Positions 46,154 through 56,407 are shown, counted from the first letter of the stretch. The stretch: 64,000 bases of DNA from Treponema sp. OMZ 787 (GCF_024181225.1 NZ_CP051198.1:62001-126000); one strand, 5' to 3'. The notes: generated from the sequence alone by a model not told the origin. Translations and numbers: made by a program.

Positions 46154-47924
46154 AATATTTCTCCAATGTTTTTGTTACCTTTTCTTTTATTTGAGCTGCG
46201 GAGTTTAAAGTTTTAATTTCTTCGTATAGGGATTCCGCATCCTTGACATTTACAGACTGCATAAACTTTTGCATTTTTAAAATTTTTCCGGCAGGCATAC
46301 TAAAATGCCTCAAGCCCATTCCCAAAAGCAAAAAGGCCGCATCTTCATGCGAGGCCATTTCGCCGCACATCGAAACCAAATGCCCTTCCTGTTCTTTTAT
46401 AAACCTTTGTGCATCAATGACGTTTTTGATAAGGCGCAAAACAGCCGGTTCAAAATAATTTGCAAGATAGGCAACCTTTGTGTTTTCCCTGTCTGCTGCC
46501 ATCGTGTATTGAATAAGATCGTTTGTTCCGATAGAAAAGAAATCCAGATGCGGAGCATAGAGGTCGGCAGCTACAGCCGTCGAAGGAACTTCAACCATGA
46601 TTCCGACATTGACCTTTTCAATTATTTTTTTTCCGGCAGCATTACATTCGAGTTTACATTCTTCAATTATTTTTTTAACTTCGATAATTTCTTCAATATT
46701 TGAAATCATAGGAATTAAAAGAAAAACGTTTCCGAATACTCCGGCTCTTAGGATAGCCTTGATTTGAGTTTTAAATACTTCTTTTCTGTCTATACAATAG
46801 CGGACAGCACGCCAGCCGAGAAGAGGATTTTTTTCGCGTAAATGTTCTTGTTCGTCAATCATCTTGTCGGCGCCCACATCAAAGGTGCGGATAATTACCG
46901 GCTTTTTGCCCATTGCCTCAACAACTTTTTTATAGGCTTCAAATTGGGTATCTTCATCGGGAATTTTTCCGTCCTCTAAAAATAAAAACTCGGAACGGAA
47001 AAGGCCTATGCCGTTCGATACGGTAACGAATTTATTTTCAATTTCTTCGGGGAAGGCAATGTTTGCATTTACCGAAACCTTAACTCCGTCCTTTGTCGTA
47101 ATCGAAAGGCGTTCGGTATAGTTTTTTTGAGCTTCCAAAAGTTCCTTAATTTCAGCCTTTCTTTTTTCGATACGGGCCTCATATTCTTTTATGAGGGTCT
47201 TGGAAGGGTTAAACAAAACAAAGCCTCCGTCTGCATCGAGGGCTGCAGGCATATTTGTTCTGGCAAAATCCATACAGTCTTTTACGCCCACAAGCATGGG
47301 AATATCCCAAGCCCGGGCCATAATCGAGATATGGCTGGTAATGCCGCCTTCTTCCATGATTATACCGCTCACTCCCGCATTTTTGACCAAGAGGGCTTCA
47401 GAGGGCTTTATCAGTTTAGCTGCAATAATAGCGCCCTTGGGAACCTTCGTAAATCTTGAATCTCTCGGCCCCTGTTTGAGGAGATGTACAAAGACGGATT
47501 CAAAGGCATCCTGAATATCCACAGCCCTTGCACTCAGGTACTCATCCCCGGCTGATTTTAACATTGCAACGGTTTCGTCCAATTTTCTTTTTAAAACGGA
47601 CTCGGCATTCATTCTTGTTTTTTCGATATCGGCAAAAACGGAATCCAAAAAGGCCGTATCCGACAGCATAAGAATGTGGGTAGAGATAATATCTTCGCCG
47701 GTCTTGTCGTTTTCGCTTTTTTCCCCATCCGAAGATGAGGATATTAATTCGGAAAGCTCGTTCTTTGCCTTTTCGACGGCACCGGCCAATCTTGATTTTT
47801 GCGGACCGATTTCATTTTCGGATATGGAATAAGAGGGAATAACCGTTTCAGGCTGCTCCATCACACAATATAAGGGCCCGGCGGCTAAACCGTCGGAAGC
47901 TATGAGTCCGTTAAGTTTTTTCAT
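46140..47924 (-). CDS. ptsI: PTS enzyme I (phosphoenolpyruvate-protein phosphotransferase)
   Basis: Enzyme I takes phosphate from PEP and passes it to HPr. The active His is residue 198 (GGITSHISIMAR), the PEP-binding barrel has GLFRSEFLF, FDVGADK and SIGTNDLIQYTMAADR, and the catalytic Cys is in VSMCGEMA near 515. Length 594 is close to normal. The promoter ends nine bases before the ATG. With the EIIA-like protein at 27868 it likely forms a regulatory relay. Confidence 0.95.
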   Translation of the reverse strand: MKKLNGLIASDGLAAGPLYCVMEQPETVIPSYSISENEIGPQKSRLAGAVEKAKNELSELISSSSDGEKSENDKTGEDIISTHILMLSDTAFLDSVFADIEKTRMNAESVLKRKLDETVAMLKSAGDEYLSARAVDIQDAFESVFVHLLKQGPRDSRFTKVPKGAIIAAKLIKPSEALLVKNAGVSGIIMEEGGITSHISIMARAWDIPMLVGVKDCMDFARTNMPAALDADGGFVLFNPSKTLIKEYEARIEKRKAEIKELLEAQKNYTERLSITTKDGVKVSVNANIAFPEEIENKFVTVSNGIGLFRSEFLFLEDGKIPDEDTQFEAYKKVVEAMGKKPVIIRTFDVGADKMIDEQEHLREKNPLLGWRAVRYCIDRKEVFKTQIKAILRAGVFGNVFLLIPMISNIEEIIEVKKIIEECKLECNAAGKKIIEKVNVGIMVEVPSTAVAADLYAPHLDFFSIGTNDLIQYTMAADRENTKVAYLANYFEPAVLRLIKNVIDAQRFIKEQEGHLVSMCGEMASHEDAAFLLLGMGLRHFSMPAGKILKMQKFMQSVNVKDAESLYEEIKTLNSAAQIKEKVTKTLEKYYAEK

Positions 47925-47933
47925 ACTGTCTTT

Positions 47934-47962
47934 ATTATAGTAGAAAATGAGGGGATTGGCAA
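47934..47962 (-). promoter_or_regulatory. ptsI promoter with near-zero leader
   Basis: On the minus strand TTGCCA (47957-47962), 17 bases and TATAAT (47934-47939), then nine bases to the ptsI ATG with no ribosome site. The leader would be about two or three bases. Confidence 0.6.
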
Positions 47963-47969
47963 CTATTAG

Positions 47970-48308
47970 GGGACTATACCTAACGGTACAAAAAAAGTTA
48001 TAATAAATGCGGAAGAATTTAAGAACACCAAAGACAAAGAATTAAAATATTTTTTAAAATACCTTAAAACCGGTAAGGTAAAAAGCGAATTTACAAGGAG
48101 GATAGAAAAAATGATACAAACAGTAAAAAATAACGAACAAGCAAGGCAAGAATATAGATTGATGTCAACATTTGAGATGGATGCCAGGGATAAGGGGTTT
48201 TCGGAAGCTATAAAACAAACAGCTAAACTTATGAAAAAAAGAGGGTATCCGATGTCTGAAATTTTGATAATGACAGGGCTTTCCGAATCCGAAATAGAAA
48301 AACTGTAG
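47970..48308 (+). pseudogene. Rpn-family nuclease, C-terminal remnant
   Basis: An open frame reads PNGTKKVIINAEEFKNTKDKE, YFLKYLKTGKVKSEF, QARQEYRLMSTFEMDARDKGFSE and ends MTGLSESEIEKL. This is the C-terminal part of Rpn/PD-(D/E)XK family proteins of treponemes, similar in its tail to the gene at 2981. The nuclease half is absent upstream. A short 65-residue product could start at ATG 48111, preceded by AGGAGG. Confidence 0.7.
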
Positions 48309-48360
48309 TGTTAATAAGTCCGTCAGGTTTAACGATGAGCGCACCCTTCCTCTTAGACCT

Positions 48361-48389
48361 TTGTCAGTTTTAAGAATTTATGCTATAAT
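48361..48389 (+). promoter_or_regulatory. Promoter of the M20 carboxypeptidase gene
   Basis: TTGTCA (48361-48366), 17 bases, TATAAT (48384-48389); the ATG follows at 48416 with GGGAGAAA before it, so this gene has a normal leader. Confidence 0.75.
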
Positions 48390-48415
48390 ACGGGTTAGAA
48401 AATTGGGAGAAACTT

Positions 48416-49849
48416 ATGAATTATTTTTACTTGTTATTTTTGCTTCTTGTGTTTCCTTTATGGTTAGTATTAAGAGCTCTTACATTTAAACCTAAAAAAT
48501 TAAATAAGATTATTATCGAAGATGTCGATATGGACTTTGACAAGGCTATAAGCCGTTTTGCGGGGATGATAAAGATTCCGACAGTGTCTCATGCCGATGT
48601 CAGCCTTGAAGACCCGGCCGTTTTTAGAAAATTCCAAGACTATCTTAACGAGGCCTACCCTCTTGTCACCAAAACCTGTCCGCGGCAAATCTTGGGGCCT
48701 AAGGGACTCCTCTATCATTGGAAGGGCAAGAGCTCCGAAAAGGCTTCGGTTTTTATGGCCCATTATGATGTAGTTCCCGTAAACAGGGAGGGCTGGAGCC
48801 GCGATCCCTTCGGGGCAGAAATTATAGATAATGTACTGTGGGGCCGAGGTACCTTGGACACTAAGTGCACACTCTGCGGCGTAATGGAAGCTGCAGAGTA
48901 CCTCCTTTCAAAGGGCTTTGTCCCCGAACACGATATCTATCTTTCGTTTTCGGGAGATGAGGAGCCTCACGGCCCAAGCTGTCCTGCAATAGTCGAAGAA
49001 CTTAAAAAAGAAAACATAAAAGTAGACTTCGTTCTTGATGAGGGCGGTGCCGTAGTTGAAGGTGTCTTCCCCGGCATCAAAGAAAGGTTTGCCGTAATAG
49101 GTATAGGAGAAAAGGGACAGATGGATGCGGAGCTTTCTATGGAAAGTAAGGGCGGGCACGCTTCAACACCTCCGCGGCACACAATAGTAGGAGAGCTCTC
49201 TCAGACTGTTTGCAACATAGAAAACAATCCACTCCCCATGCATGTAACGCCTCCCGTTTCGGCCATGTTCGATGTCCTCGGCCGTCATGCAGGCCTTGGG
49301 ATGAGGTTAGTCTTTGCAAACCTAAAAGTTTTCTATCCCTTATTTAATCTGCTTACCAAAAAAACGGGCGGAGAATTAAACGCAATGCTCCGCACTACAA
49401 CGGCCGTAACAAAGATGTCCGGCTCCGATGCCTTTAATGTTATTCCGCCTAAGGCGAGCATAGGAATCAATATCCGCTATTTGGCCGAAGACGGAAGAGA
49501 GAATATTGTTTCTCATTTTAAAAGAGTAATAAAAAATGAAGACATAAAGATAGAGGTAAAATATGATGAGGAACCCAGCCGCTATTCAAAAATAGATTGC
49601 CCCGAATTTGAACTTTTAAGCGATGCAATCAGGCAAACTTGGGAAAATGCTCTTGTAACGCCGTATCTTATGATGGCCTGCTCTGATTCCCGCCATTACT
49701 CAAGAATATCGGACAAGGTATACCGTTTTTCTGCGATGCACCTAACAAAAGAAGAAAGAGGGTTGATTCACGGCAATGATGAAAGAATACGCTTGGACGA
49801 GTTTAAACGTACCCTCGCCTTTTTTGTACGCATAATGAATAAATTTTAA
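48416..49849 (+). CDS. M20/CPS1-like metallopeptidase with N-terminal membrane anchor
   Basis: The 477-residue protein starts with a hydrophobic anchor (YLLFLLLVFPLWLVLRAL), then has the M20 metal residues: His in FMAHYDVVP, Asp in GRGTLDTKCT, Glu-Glu in FSGDEEPHG, Asp in FVLDEGG and a late His. The order resembles yeast CPS1-type carboxypeptidases. It probably trims peptides at the periplasmic face or near the membrane. It is not closely similar to the M20 protein at 33904. Confidence 0.85.
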   Translation: MNYFYLLFLLLVFPLWLVLRALTFKPKKLNKIIIEDVDMDFDKAISRFAGMIKIPTVSHADVSLEDPAVFRKFQDYLNEAYPLVTKTCPRQILGPKGLLYHWKGKSSEKASVFMAHYDVVPVNREGWSRDPFGAEIIDNVLWGRGTLDTKCTLCGVMEAAEYLLSKGFVPEHDIYLSFSGDEEPHGPSCPAIVEELKKENIKVDFVLDEGGAVVEGVFPGIKERFAVIGIGEKGQMDAELSMESKGGHASTPPRHTIVGELSQTVCNIENNPLPMHVTPPVSAMFDVLGRHAGLGMRLVFANLKVFYPLFNLLTKKTGGELNAMLRTTTAVTKMSGSDAFNVIPPKASIGINIRYLAEDGRENIVSHFKRVIKNEDIKIEVKYDEEPSRYSKIDCPEFELLSDAIRQTWENALVTPYLMMACSDSRHYSRISDKVYRFSAMHLTKEERGLIHGNDERIRLDEFKRTLAFFVRIMNKF

Positions 49850-49850
49850 C

Positions 49851-49879
49851 TTGACTGTAGACAAAAATAGTGTTATCTT
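49851..49879 (+). promoter_or_regulatory. Ferritin promoter
   Basis: TTGACT (49851-49856), 17 bases and TATCTT (49874-49879), 35 bases before the ferritin ATG. Confidence 0.55.
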
Positions 49880-49914
49880 TTATTTATGCATATAAACAAA
49901 AGGCGGTAAATATT

Positions 49915-50397
49915 ATGAACGAAAAAATTACAAAGGCTTTAAACGAGCAGATTAACAAGGAAATGGAATCGGCTTATTTGTATTTAGGAATGGCTGTACA
50001 TTTTGAAGCAGAGGCTCTTCCGGGTTTTGCCCATTGGATGCAGGAACAAGCTAAAGAAGAAATGGAACATGCTCTTAAAATATACAGATATTTATTTGAA
50101 ATTGGAGCAAAGCCGGTTTTAGGAGCCATCGGTGCCCAGAGTACCGAATACGGAAAACCTATTGAGGTAGTAAAAAAGGTTTTGGAACACGAAAAATTTG
50201 TAACAGCTTCAATCACAAGCCTTTACGAATTGGCCATTGCAGAAAAAGACTATAAAACTCAAAGCTTTTTAACTTGGTTTATCAATGAGCAGGTTGAAGA
50301 AGAAGCTAATGTTACGGCTATCTTGGATAAGTTTAGATACATTGACAACAACGCAGGTTTAATGATTTTGGATAGAGAGCTTGCAGCACGGGCTTAA
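49915..50397 (+). CDS. Ferritin (non-haem)
   Basis: The protein from ATG 49915, which has AAGGCGG upstream, is 160 residues; the ATG at 49870 is within the leader. The four-helix ferritin pattern is clear, with ferroxidase ligands E18, E49 and H52 (KEEMEHA) and later Glu residues in LEHEKFV and NEQVEEE. It oxidises and stores iron. A strong bidirectional terminator follows. Confidence 0.93.
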   Translation: MNEKITKALNEQINKEMESAYLYLGMAVHFEAEALPGFAHWMQEQAKEEMEHALKIYRYLFEIGAKPVLGAIGAQSTEYGKPIEVVKKVLEHEKFVTASITSLYELAIAEKDYKTQSFLTWFINEQVEEEANVTAILDKFRYIDNNAGLMILDRELAARA

Positions 50398-50420
50398 GCT
50401 GTTTATAAATCGTTTAAAAT

Positions 50421-50453
50421 AAAAAAACCGGCTCGCTTGAGACCGGTTTTTTT
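50421..50453. terminator. Bidirectional terminator between ferritin and deoC
   Basis: AAAAAAACCGG (50421-50431) and CCGGTTTTTTT (50443-50453) form a stem with A and T runs on both sides, so it works for both convergent genes. Confidence 0.85.
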
Positions 50454-50495
50454 ATTTGATAGATTAAAGATTTTTTTCAAGCGGCTTTTTAAAAT

Positions 50496-51146
50496 TTACT
50501 TGCCTGTAACAATTGCGATACCGCTGCTTGCACCTATTCTTGAACAGCCCAAGCCGATGTAGGTTTCCGCATCTTCGCGGGTACGCACTCCGCCCGAAGC
50601 CTTTATCTTCGTATCTTTTTTTAAGTACTTTTTAAAAAGTTTTATATCTTCAACCGAAGCACCGCGGGAACCGTAACCTGTCGAGGTTTTTATAAAATCC
50701 GCTCCGGCCTTTTCGATAATTGCACAAATATCCGCGATATTTTTTTCTTCAAGATAACAGGTTTCGACAATCACTTTAAGAAGAACATTTTTTTCATGGC
50801 AGGCCTTTGTAATGGCGCTCACCTCATTTTGAGTATATTCCAAATCTCCTTCCAAAAGTTTTCCGACATTGATAACCATGTCTATCTCTTCAGCTCCTGC
50901 TGCAATGGCTCTTTTAGCTTCTTCTACCTTTACCTCTGTTGAAGAAGTTCCAAAAGGAAAAGAAATAACGCTGCACACTTTTACATCCGAACCGTTAAGC
51001 TCCTTGCTAACCAATGAAACATTACAAGGGTTTACACAAACGGAAGCAAAATGATACTCCTTTGCTTCATTACAAATCTTGATTATATCCTTTTCGGAAG
51101 CCGTCGGTTTAAGAAGGGTGTGATCTATATATTTATTTAATTCCAT
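50496..51146 (-). CDS. deoC: Deoxyribose-phosphate aldolase
   Basis: The 216-residue TIM-barrel enzyme cleaves 2-deoxyribose 5-phosphate to glyceraldehyde 3-phosphate and acetaldehyde. IDHTLLKPTA opens it; the Schiff-base Lys is in DFIKTSTGYG and the second Lys in IKASGGVRT. TAGGAG lies before the ATG. Confidence 0.95.
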   Translation of the reverse strand: MELNKYIDHTLLKPTASEKDIIKICNEAKEYHFASVCVNPCNVSLVSKELNGSDVKVCSVISFPFGTSSTEVKVEEAKRAIAAGAEEIDMVINVGKLLEGDLEYTQNEVSAITKACHEKNVLLKVIVETCYLEEKNIADICAIIEKAGADFIKTSTGYGSRGASVEDIKLFKKYLKKDTKIKASGGVRTREDAETYIGLGCSRIGASSGIAIVTGK

Positions 51147-51204
51147 ATCTAAACTCCTAATTTAAAAATAATATATATTTTGCCTTTTGTCCATACGGCA
51201 AAAC

Positions 51205-53988
51205 TTATTCGATTTGTTTTATCAGCTTATTGATTTTTCCTATACATGCAGAAGCAAACCCCTTATCGGGAAGCTGAGAAGAAACTATTCTAAGATAACC
51301 CAAAACATCTTTTAAATTTTTATCGGTTGCAGTTTGAGGATCTATTGTTTTTTTCAAAGCACCTTTTACATTTAATAGAATCATTCTGCGTTTTAGGCCG
51401 ACATCTCCGGATAGCTTATTTATCACATATTCCATTTGAATGCGCTCATTGCTGATAAGAAAATCTTTTAGCTCTACAGAAGGAAGATTATCCAATAAAT
51501 CCCTCAAATACATAAAAAGCTTAACGATTTCATCGCTTTCAATGGTATCCAGCTCTTCTTCAAATTGAGGAGAAGATTTTACACCATGAGGCAGAATAGA
51601 AATATTCGGCTTTTCGGAAACTTCATCTATAGTTTCTTCAATAGGAGCAAAGATATCTTCATCATCAAATGAGGAAGGAATAAGAGAGTCCGGAGCTGTA
51701 GATCCAGGATCAAAAAAGCTATCATCAGGACTTAAATCTATTTCATCAAGGGCTGAACCATTAGAAGAAGAATGCGGTATTTTTTTGCTGATAGGTCTTT
51801 CCATCATTGGACTATAATCGGACTCCGGCTCCGGCCTTGGTTCAAAGTCTTCTGTTGCTTCTACTTTTTCAATTTCTTCATTCTGCTGTTCAGTTTCGTC
51901 ATCATTATAAAAAGAGTCATCAGTCTCATTATGGGTGTCTTGTTCAGGTAAGCTTGACTGAGGAGGCTGAGCTTGAGGATGCGGTTCAGATTGAGACGGG
52001 GCCGTTTTACCTGGAGGGGGTTGATACTGTGAGGCCGGTTCTTGAGGAGCGGCCGGCTGTTTTAAAGCCGACTCTTCTTTTTCTGCCGTATCAGGAAGCT
52101 GAAATTCTTCTTCAGGTATATCGTTTTTGCAGCCATTTTTAAAACCTGACTGACCAAGCTCAAGAGGGTCATACTCACCGTCGATATCGGGACTGTCATC
52201 AATAGGGGCATCTACATATACCAAATTATCCAACGACTCTTCATCTTCTCCTCGATCAAAAATTTCGTCATCAGCCAATTCCATCAAATCATCAAATGGC
52301 ATTTCCAAGTCAGACATATCTTCAAAGCTTTCGCCCAAAGTTATTTCATCATCATCTTCAAAATCTATATCTCCCAAATCTTTTAGATCTTGCTCAGGGC
52401 TTATGTCAACCTCTTCTTGAGGAAGTTTAAGTTTATCAAGATTTTTATTTAGGATATCTTCATCACCGTATGATTTAACAGCTTCTTCATACAATTCCAA
52501 AGACCGTGACAAACTGCTTATGTCATCGTTTTCAGCTTTGTCGGTTTGAATATCTACAATTTCATTTGCAAGACGCACAGCCTCAAAAGTGTTGCCTTCT
52601 TTTTTATTTAACTCTACAATTGCTTCAAGAGCTTCCGTATTTTTTGCATCATTTTTTATTATCTTATTATACTCATGCTTGGCCAAGTCATATCTTTTCA
52701 TTTGCTCATAAGCTTTTCCTAATTTTAGCCTAGCCGAAACTTCTTGAGGTTTTTCGTTTAGATATTTGATAAGTTCGTTTGCCGCTTCTTTATACTTGTC
52801 GTTATGAAAATAAAGATCAGCAAGTTCTGCCCTCATATTTATTTCGCTTGGAGAAAGCTGAAGTAAGCGCTCAAATATAAGTTCAGCTCTTTTAGTATCG
52901 CCTAATACGGAATACAGTTTACCCTGCATTTTAAGAACATCTTTATCTCCCTTAATTTGTGCACTTAAGTGATTTAAAATTTCTTTTGCCTTTGCATAAT
53001 CTTCAAGCATCAGACAAACTTCCGATGTATTCAATAATAATTCTTTATTATCAGGATATTTATCTTTAGCATTTATTAAAATATTATAAGCATCAAAATA
53101 CCTTTTTTGATTTTTCAGCAAATTAGAATATCCGAGGACAGCAGGCAAAAAACTTTCATTTAAATCAGTTGCTTTTTTATACAAATCTTCAGCATTTTTA
53201 TCATCACGGGCAGCCTCATAAAGTTTTGCCAATTTTGTAAAATTATCTTCGGATTTACCGTTTGAATCTATAAGCATTTTATAGGTTTCAATCGCTTTTT
53301 CCGATTCTCCAATTTGCACATAACAATCGGCAATGGCTGTAAGAGCTTCATCCCAATTCGGTTTTGTTTTTATTGCAGTTTGATATGAATTAATTGCCTC
53401 TTTATAAAGTTTTTCTTCTTTATATAATTCTGCAAGATTAAAATTCAAAAAGGGATGATTGGGATCAACCTTCAAACCAAGTTTATATGTTTCAAGAGCC
53501 TTAGGATAATCTTTGCATAAAAAATATACGCTTGCTAAATGATTATATGCAAGGGCATCATCAGGCTTCATTTCCAATACATCGGTAAAACATTGTATTG
53601 CATGTTTATAATCACCGTTTTGTTTATATGTATTTCCTAGATTATAAAGAGTTGTTTCATTTTTAGTATCTATAGCCTTTGCCTTTTCCAATATAACTAC
53701 CGATTCATTAAACATATTCAGACGGCGGTATATAACACCCATATTATTTAGAATATCCAAATTATTTGGATTAAGAGAATTGAGCTCTTTATATACATCC
53801 AAGCCTTTTTTCATGTCGCCTGATCGGACATAAAGCTTTCCCAAAAGACTTTTTAGCTGATAATATTCGTCAGGCGTATTCTTTTGCTTTTTAAACTGGT
53901 TCAATAAAATTTTTTCTGCAAAATCATAGTCACGGGATAAAATAGCTGAATTAGCCTGCTCAATTATTATGTTCAAATTACTCGACAT
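51205..53988 (-). CDS. Large TPR protein with acidic C-terminal region
   Basis: From ATG 53988 (GGAAGG upstream) the protein has 927 residues. At least a dozen TPR units fill residues about 10-480 (for example ALAYNHLASVYFLCKDYPKALETYKLGLKVDP). A long low-complexity acidic and Pro/Gln-rich stretch covers about 520-780, and a helical domain ends the protein. It has no signal peptide. TPRs suggest a scaffold. The first 11 bases overlap the end of the LamG/Fn3 gene upstream. Confidence 0.85.
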   Translation of the reverse strand: MSSNLNIIIEQANSAILSRDYDFAEKILLNQFKKQKNTPDEYYQLKSLLGKLYVRSGDMKKGLDVYKELNSLNPNNLDILNNMGVIYRRLNMFNESVVILEKAKAIDTKNETTLYNLGNTYKQNGDYKHAIQCFTDVLEMKPDDALAYNHLASVYFLCKDYPKALETYKLGLKVDPNHPFLNFNLAELYKEEKLYKEAINSYQTAIKTKPNWDEALTAIADCYVQIGESEKAIETYKMLIDSNGKSEDNFTKLAKLYEAARDDKNAEDLYKKATDLNESFLPAVLGYSNLLKNQKRYFDAYNILINAKDKYPDNKELLLNTSEVCLMLEDYAKAKEILNHLSAQIKGDKDVLKMQGKLYSVLGDTKRAELIFERLLQLSPSEINMRAELADLYFHNDKYKEAANELIKYLNEKPQEVSARLKLGKAYEQMKRYDLAKHEYNKIIKNDAKNTEALEAIVELNKKEGNTFEAVRLANEIVDIQTDKAENDDISSLSRSLELYEEAVKSYGDEDILNKNLDKLKLPQEEVDISPEQDLKDLGDIDFEDDDEITLGESFEDMSDLEMPFDDLMELADDEIFDRGEDEESLDNLVYVDAPIDDSPDIDGEYDPLELGQSGFKNGCKNDIPEEEFQLPDTAEKEESALKQPAAPQEPASQYQPPPGKTAPSQSEPHPQAQPPQSSLPEQDTHNETDDSFYNDDETEQQNEEIEKVEATEDFEPRPEPESDYSPMMERPISKKIPHSSSNGSALDEIDLSPDDSFFDPGSTAPDSLIPSSFDDEDIFAPIEETIDEVSEKPNISILPHGVKSSPQFEEELDTIESDEIVKLFMYLRDLLDNLPSVELKDFLISNERIQMEYVINKLSGDVGLKRRMILLNVKGALKKTIDPQTATDKNLKDVLGYLRIVSSQLPDKGFASACIGKINKLIKQIE

Positions 53989-55516
53989 TTTTTCCTTCCT
54001 TTTTGCTTTGCAAAGGACGAGCCCACGCCTCTTTTGATGTATCACCGGCATGTTCTCCGTTTTCTTCATCATAAGCGGCTATCGCAAAAAAATATATTTT
54101 GCCGTTTTTTAAATTTTCTATTTTGTAATTTGTTACATTGCCTACATCAATTGGAGAACCTTCACCGAAGTACTCTCCTTTTTTGTTTCCAAAATAAATT
54201 AGATATCCTTTTACATCAGTATCTATAGAAGGCGGCCAGAATAATTCAACCGATGAATCTCCCGCCCTTGCAACAACCCTTGCAGGAGGAAGCGGAAGAT
54301 TATCTTTTTCATATTCCAAAGAAAAAGAATGAATCAGCGGGGATTTAAGACCTTCCGCATCGGGATAAATATCACAGGCAATTTGAAAAAAACGTCCGGC
54401 AACATTTTTTATTGCCTCATTCGGTTTAATACTTTTCCATTCAGGATAGCTTCCGTTCCAATTAAAAGGACTGTCGGCAGCCCTGATAAAAAATTCAGCA
54501 TCGGTTTGTTCAGGTGTTTCATATGCAGCCTTTAACAAAAGAGGCCGGGATTTATTTCCTCCGGTGTCGATTATATTTGTTTCTACGCGGCCGCCGTCTT
54601 GAGGATATTTTTCAAACAAGGAAGATATTTCCCACGGCATTCCGAATTGAGAAAAAAAGTTTGTAACCCTTAGCTCATCAATTAAGCCGGAATAGTTTAA
54701 ACCTATAAGTACATCCGAAGGAGCACCCAAGGCCGAGTACAAAATCTGCTTACTTTCCCTTCCGGTATCGGTCATATAAACAATGGCTTCGGTTTTTCCG
54801 TTCATCCTATATTCCAAAAGGCCTGTATTTTCATCATAGGTAATAAGGTGATGACTCCAAATTTCGGGAATGATATTTGATCTTCCGGAAAGCCTAACAT
54901 CCAGGCCCTTATTGTTCTTGTCCTGCCAAATATTTAAAAAAGACCATTCAAGTTTATTGTTAAAAATGCTTGCAGCTATATTTTGGTACATTGTTCTTCG
55001 GCCTTCAACCAAGGAAGTCCACCAGCGTAAAATAGTGCTCCCGCTTTCGGTTGTCTGCGGGCATAACCAAAATTCTACGGTAAAAGATTTTAAAACTTTA
55101 GCCCCTGCAAAAAAAGAAGTCTTTGAAGGTTTTAGTACCAAACTTTCATTATTCGAATTATAATGAAAAAGAGCAGCTCCTTCTCCAAGTTTTGCCTTGT
55201 CGGCACCAATATGAATAATTGAAGAATTAACGATAGTATAATTTCCGGTTTCTTCAACTGTGTCCTTAAAATCAAAACTAAGGTACATATCCGCAGTTTC
55301 GGTAAGATTTTGCACGGATGAGGTAAGCCCCAAAGACTGTAAACCGAATTTTCCCTTTCTTTGTTCTATATTTCGGGAATAGACAATATTGTTCCAGCCC
55401 AATTTTCCGCCGAAATTTAAGACTGCATCTTCAGAAAAAGCGGAAATTAAGAGAATATAAAAAAATATAAGGCTCAAGGCAGAGCTTTTTCGCCAATTTA
55501 GTTTAAATTTACACAT
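53978..55516 (-). CDS. Secreted LamG-like / fibronectin type III protein
   Basis: The 512-residue protein has a signal peptide (SALSLIFFYILLISAFS), a concanavalin/LamG-like domain (about 70-280, with FTVEFWLCP and SGLIDELRVTN) and a C-terminal Fn3 domain (about 405-495, PPARVVARAGDSSVELFWPPS to YFFAIAAYDEE). LamG domains bind glycans or matrix proteins. ATG 55516 (MCKFKL) or 55525 may be the start. The overlap with the TPR gene suggests co-translation. Confidence 0.82.
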   Translation of the reverse strand: MCKFKLNWRKSSALSLIFFYILLISAFSEDAVLNFGGKLGWNNIVYSRNIEQRKGKFGLQSLGLTSSVQNLTETADMYLSFDFKDTVEETGNYTIVNSSIIHIGADKAKLGEGAALFHYNSNNESLVLKPSKTSFFAGAKVLKSFTVEFWLCPQTTESGSTILRWWTSLVEGRRTMYQNIAASIFNNKLEWSFLNIWQDKNNKGLDVRLSGRSNIIPEIWSHHLITYDENTGLLEYRMNGKTEAIVYMTDTGRESKQILYSALGAPSDVLIGLNYSGLIDELRVTNFFSQFGMPWEISSLFEKYPQDGGRVETNIIDTGGNKSRPLLLKAAYETPEQTDAEFFIRAADSPFNWNGSYPEWKSIKPNEAIKNVAGRFFQIACDIYPDAEGLKSPLIHSFSLEYEKDNLPLPPARVVARAGDSSVELFWPPSIDTDVKGYLIYFGNKKGEYFGEGSPIDVGNVTNYKIENLKNGKIYFFAIAAYDEENGEHAGDTSKEAWARPLQSKKEGKNVE

Positions 55517-55583
55517 AATCTGCACTTATTATCGGCAAAAAAACTCCGCACATCAAGAATATCTTTTTATTTATTTTGAGCTG

Positions 55584-56309
55584 CTAACAATGACTTATAA
55601 ACTCTTTAAACAAATCCAATGAGGGCTTATGAACGGCAGCCGTCATTTCGGGATGAAATTGAACGCCCATTATAAAAGTGTCTCCGGTATACTCTATGGC
55701 TTCAACAATTCCGTCGGGAGCATAGGCTGTAATCTTAAAATCCTTTGCAAGCACTTTTACGGCCTGATGATGATAAGAGTTTACCATATCTTCTTTGCCG
55801 AAAACTTTTTGCATAATAGAATTATCTTCGGTCTTGATAGAATGGGTGCGTTCCTGAGGACGGGCTTTTTGAACATGCTGTATCTGAATATCTCTTTTTA
55901 TAAGAGATAAATCCTGATAGAGAGAACCTCCGAAAGCAACATTTAAAATCTGCATTCCTCTGCATATTCCTAAGATAGGCTTTTTTAAAGCCTTGGCCGC
56001 CTTGATAAGTTTTAGCTCATAAACATCCCGCTTCGGAAGAAGCTCCCCAAGACAAGAAAGCGGCTCCTCATTATAAAAATGAGGCTCTACATCATGCCCG
56101 CCCATAATTATAATCCCTGACAGATTCTCAATCTGGCGTTCAGTTTCTGCCTCATCATCAATGATAGGAATCATAAGAGGAACACCGCCTGCAGCCGTCA
56201 CGGCATTTACATAGTCTGCATTGGTGTACATTCTTTCATAACCTGCAAAAAGACTTTGCGAGGTTTCATAAAGACAGCTTCCTGTTATTCCTATAAGCGG
56301 TTTTTTCAT
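55584..56309 (-). CDS. Class I glutamine amidotransferase-like hydrolase (peptidase C26, PuuD-like)
   Basis: The 241-residue protein from ATG 56309 (GGGAG upstream) has the nucleophile Cys in GICRGMQILN near residue 114 and the His in GVQFHPEM near 220, as in gamma-glutamyl-GABA hydrolases. It begins PLIGITGSCLYE. Substrate is likely a gamma-glutamyl compound. The promoter (TTGACA-N18-TAATAT) lies in a 69-bp repeat just upstream. Confidence 0.88.
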   Translation of the reverse strand: MKKPLIGITGSCLYETSQSLFAGYERMYTNADYVNAVTAAGGVPLMIPIIDDEAETERQIENLSGIIIMGGHDVEPHFYNEEPLSCLGELLPKRDVYELKLIKAAKALKKPILGICRGMQILNVAFGGSLYQDLSLIKRDIQIQHVQKARPQERTHSIKTEDNSIMQKVFGKEDMVNSYHHQAVKVLAKDFKITAYAPDGIVEAIEYTGDTFIMGVQFHPEMTAAVHKPSLDLFKEFISHC

Positions 56310-56338
56310 ATTAACTCCCATAAAAATTTTCAAGGACT

Positions 56339-56407
56339 AAAAATCCCTTTATATTTATTTAAAGTATATTACAATTTATTTTTATATTTTGTCAATGGAA
56401 GAGAAAA
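56339..56407. repeat. 69-bp direct repeat, left copy
   Basis: Same 69 bases at 58647-58715. On the minus strand it holds TTGACA, 18 bases and TAATAT, which serves the hydrolase gene at 55584. The two copies bracket the Fn3 lipoprotein gene. Confidence 0.9.
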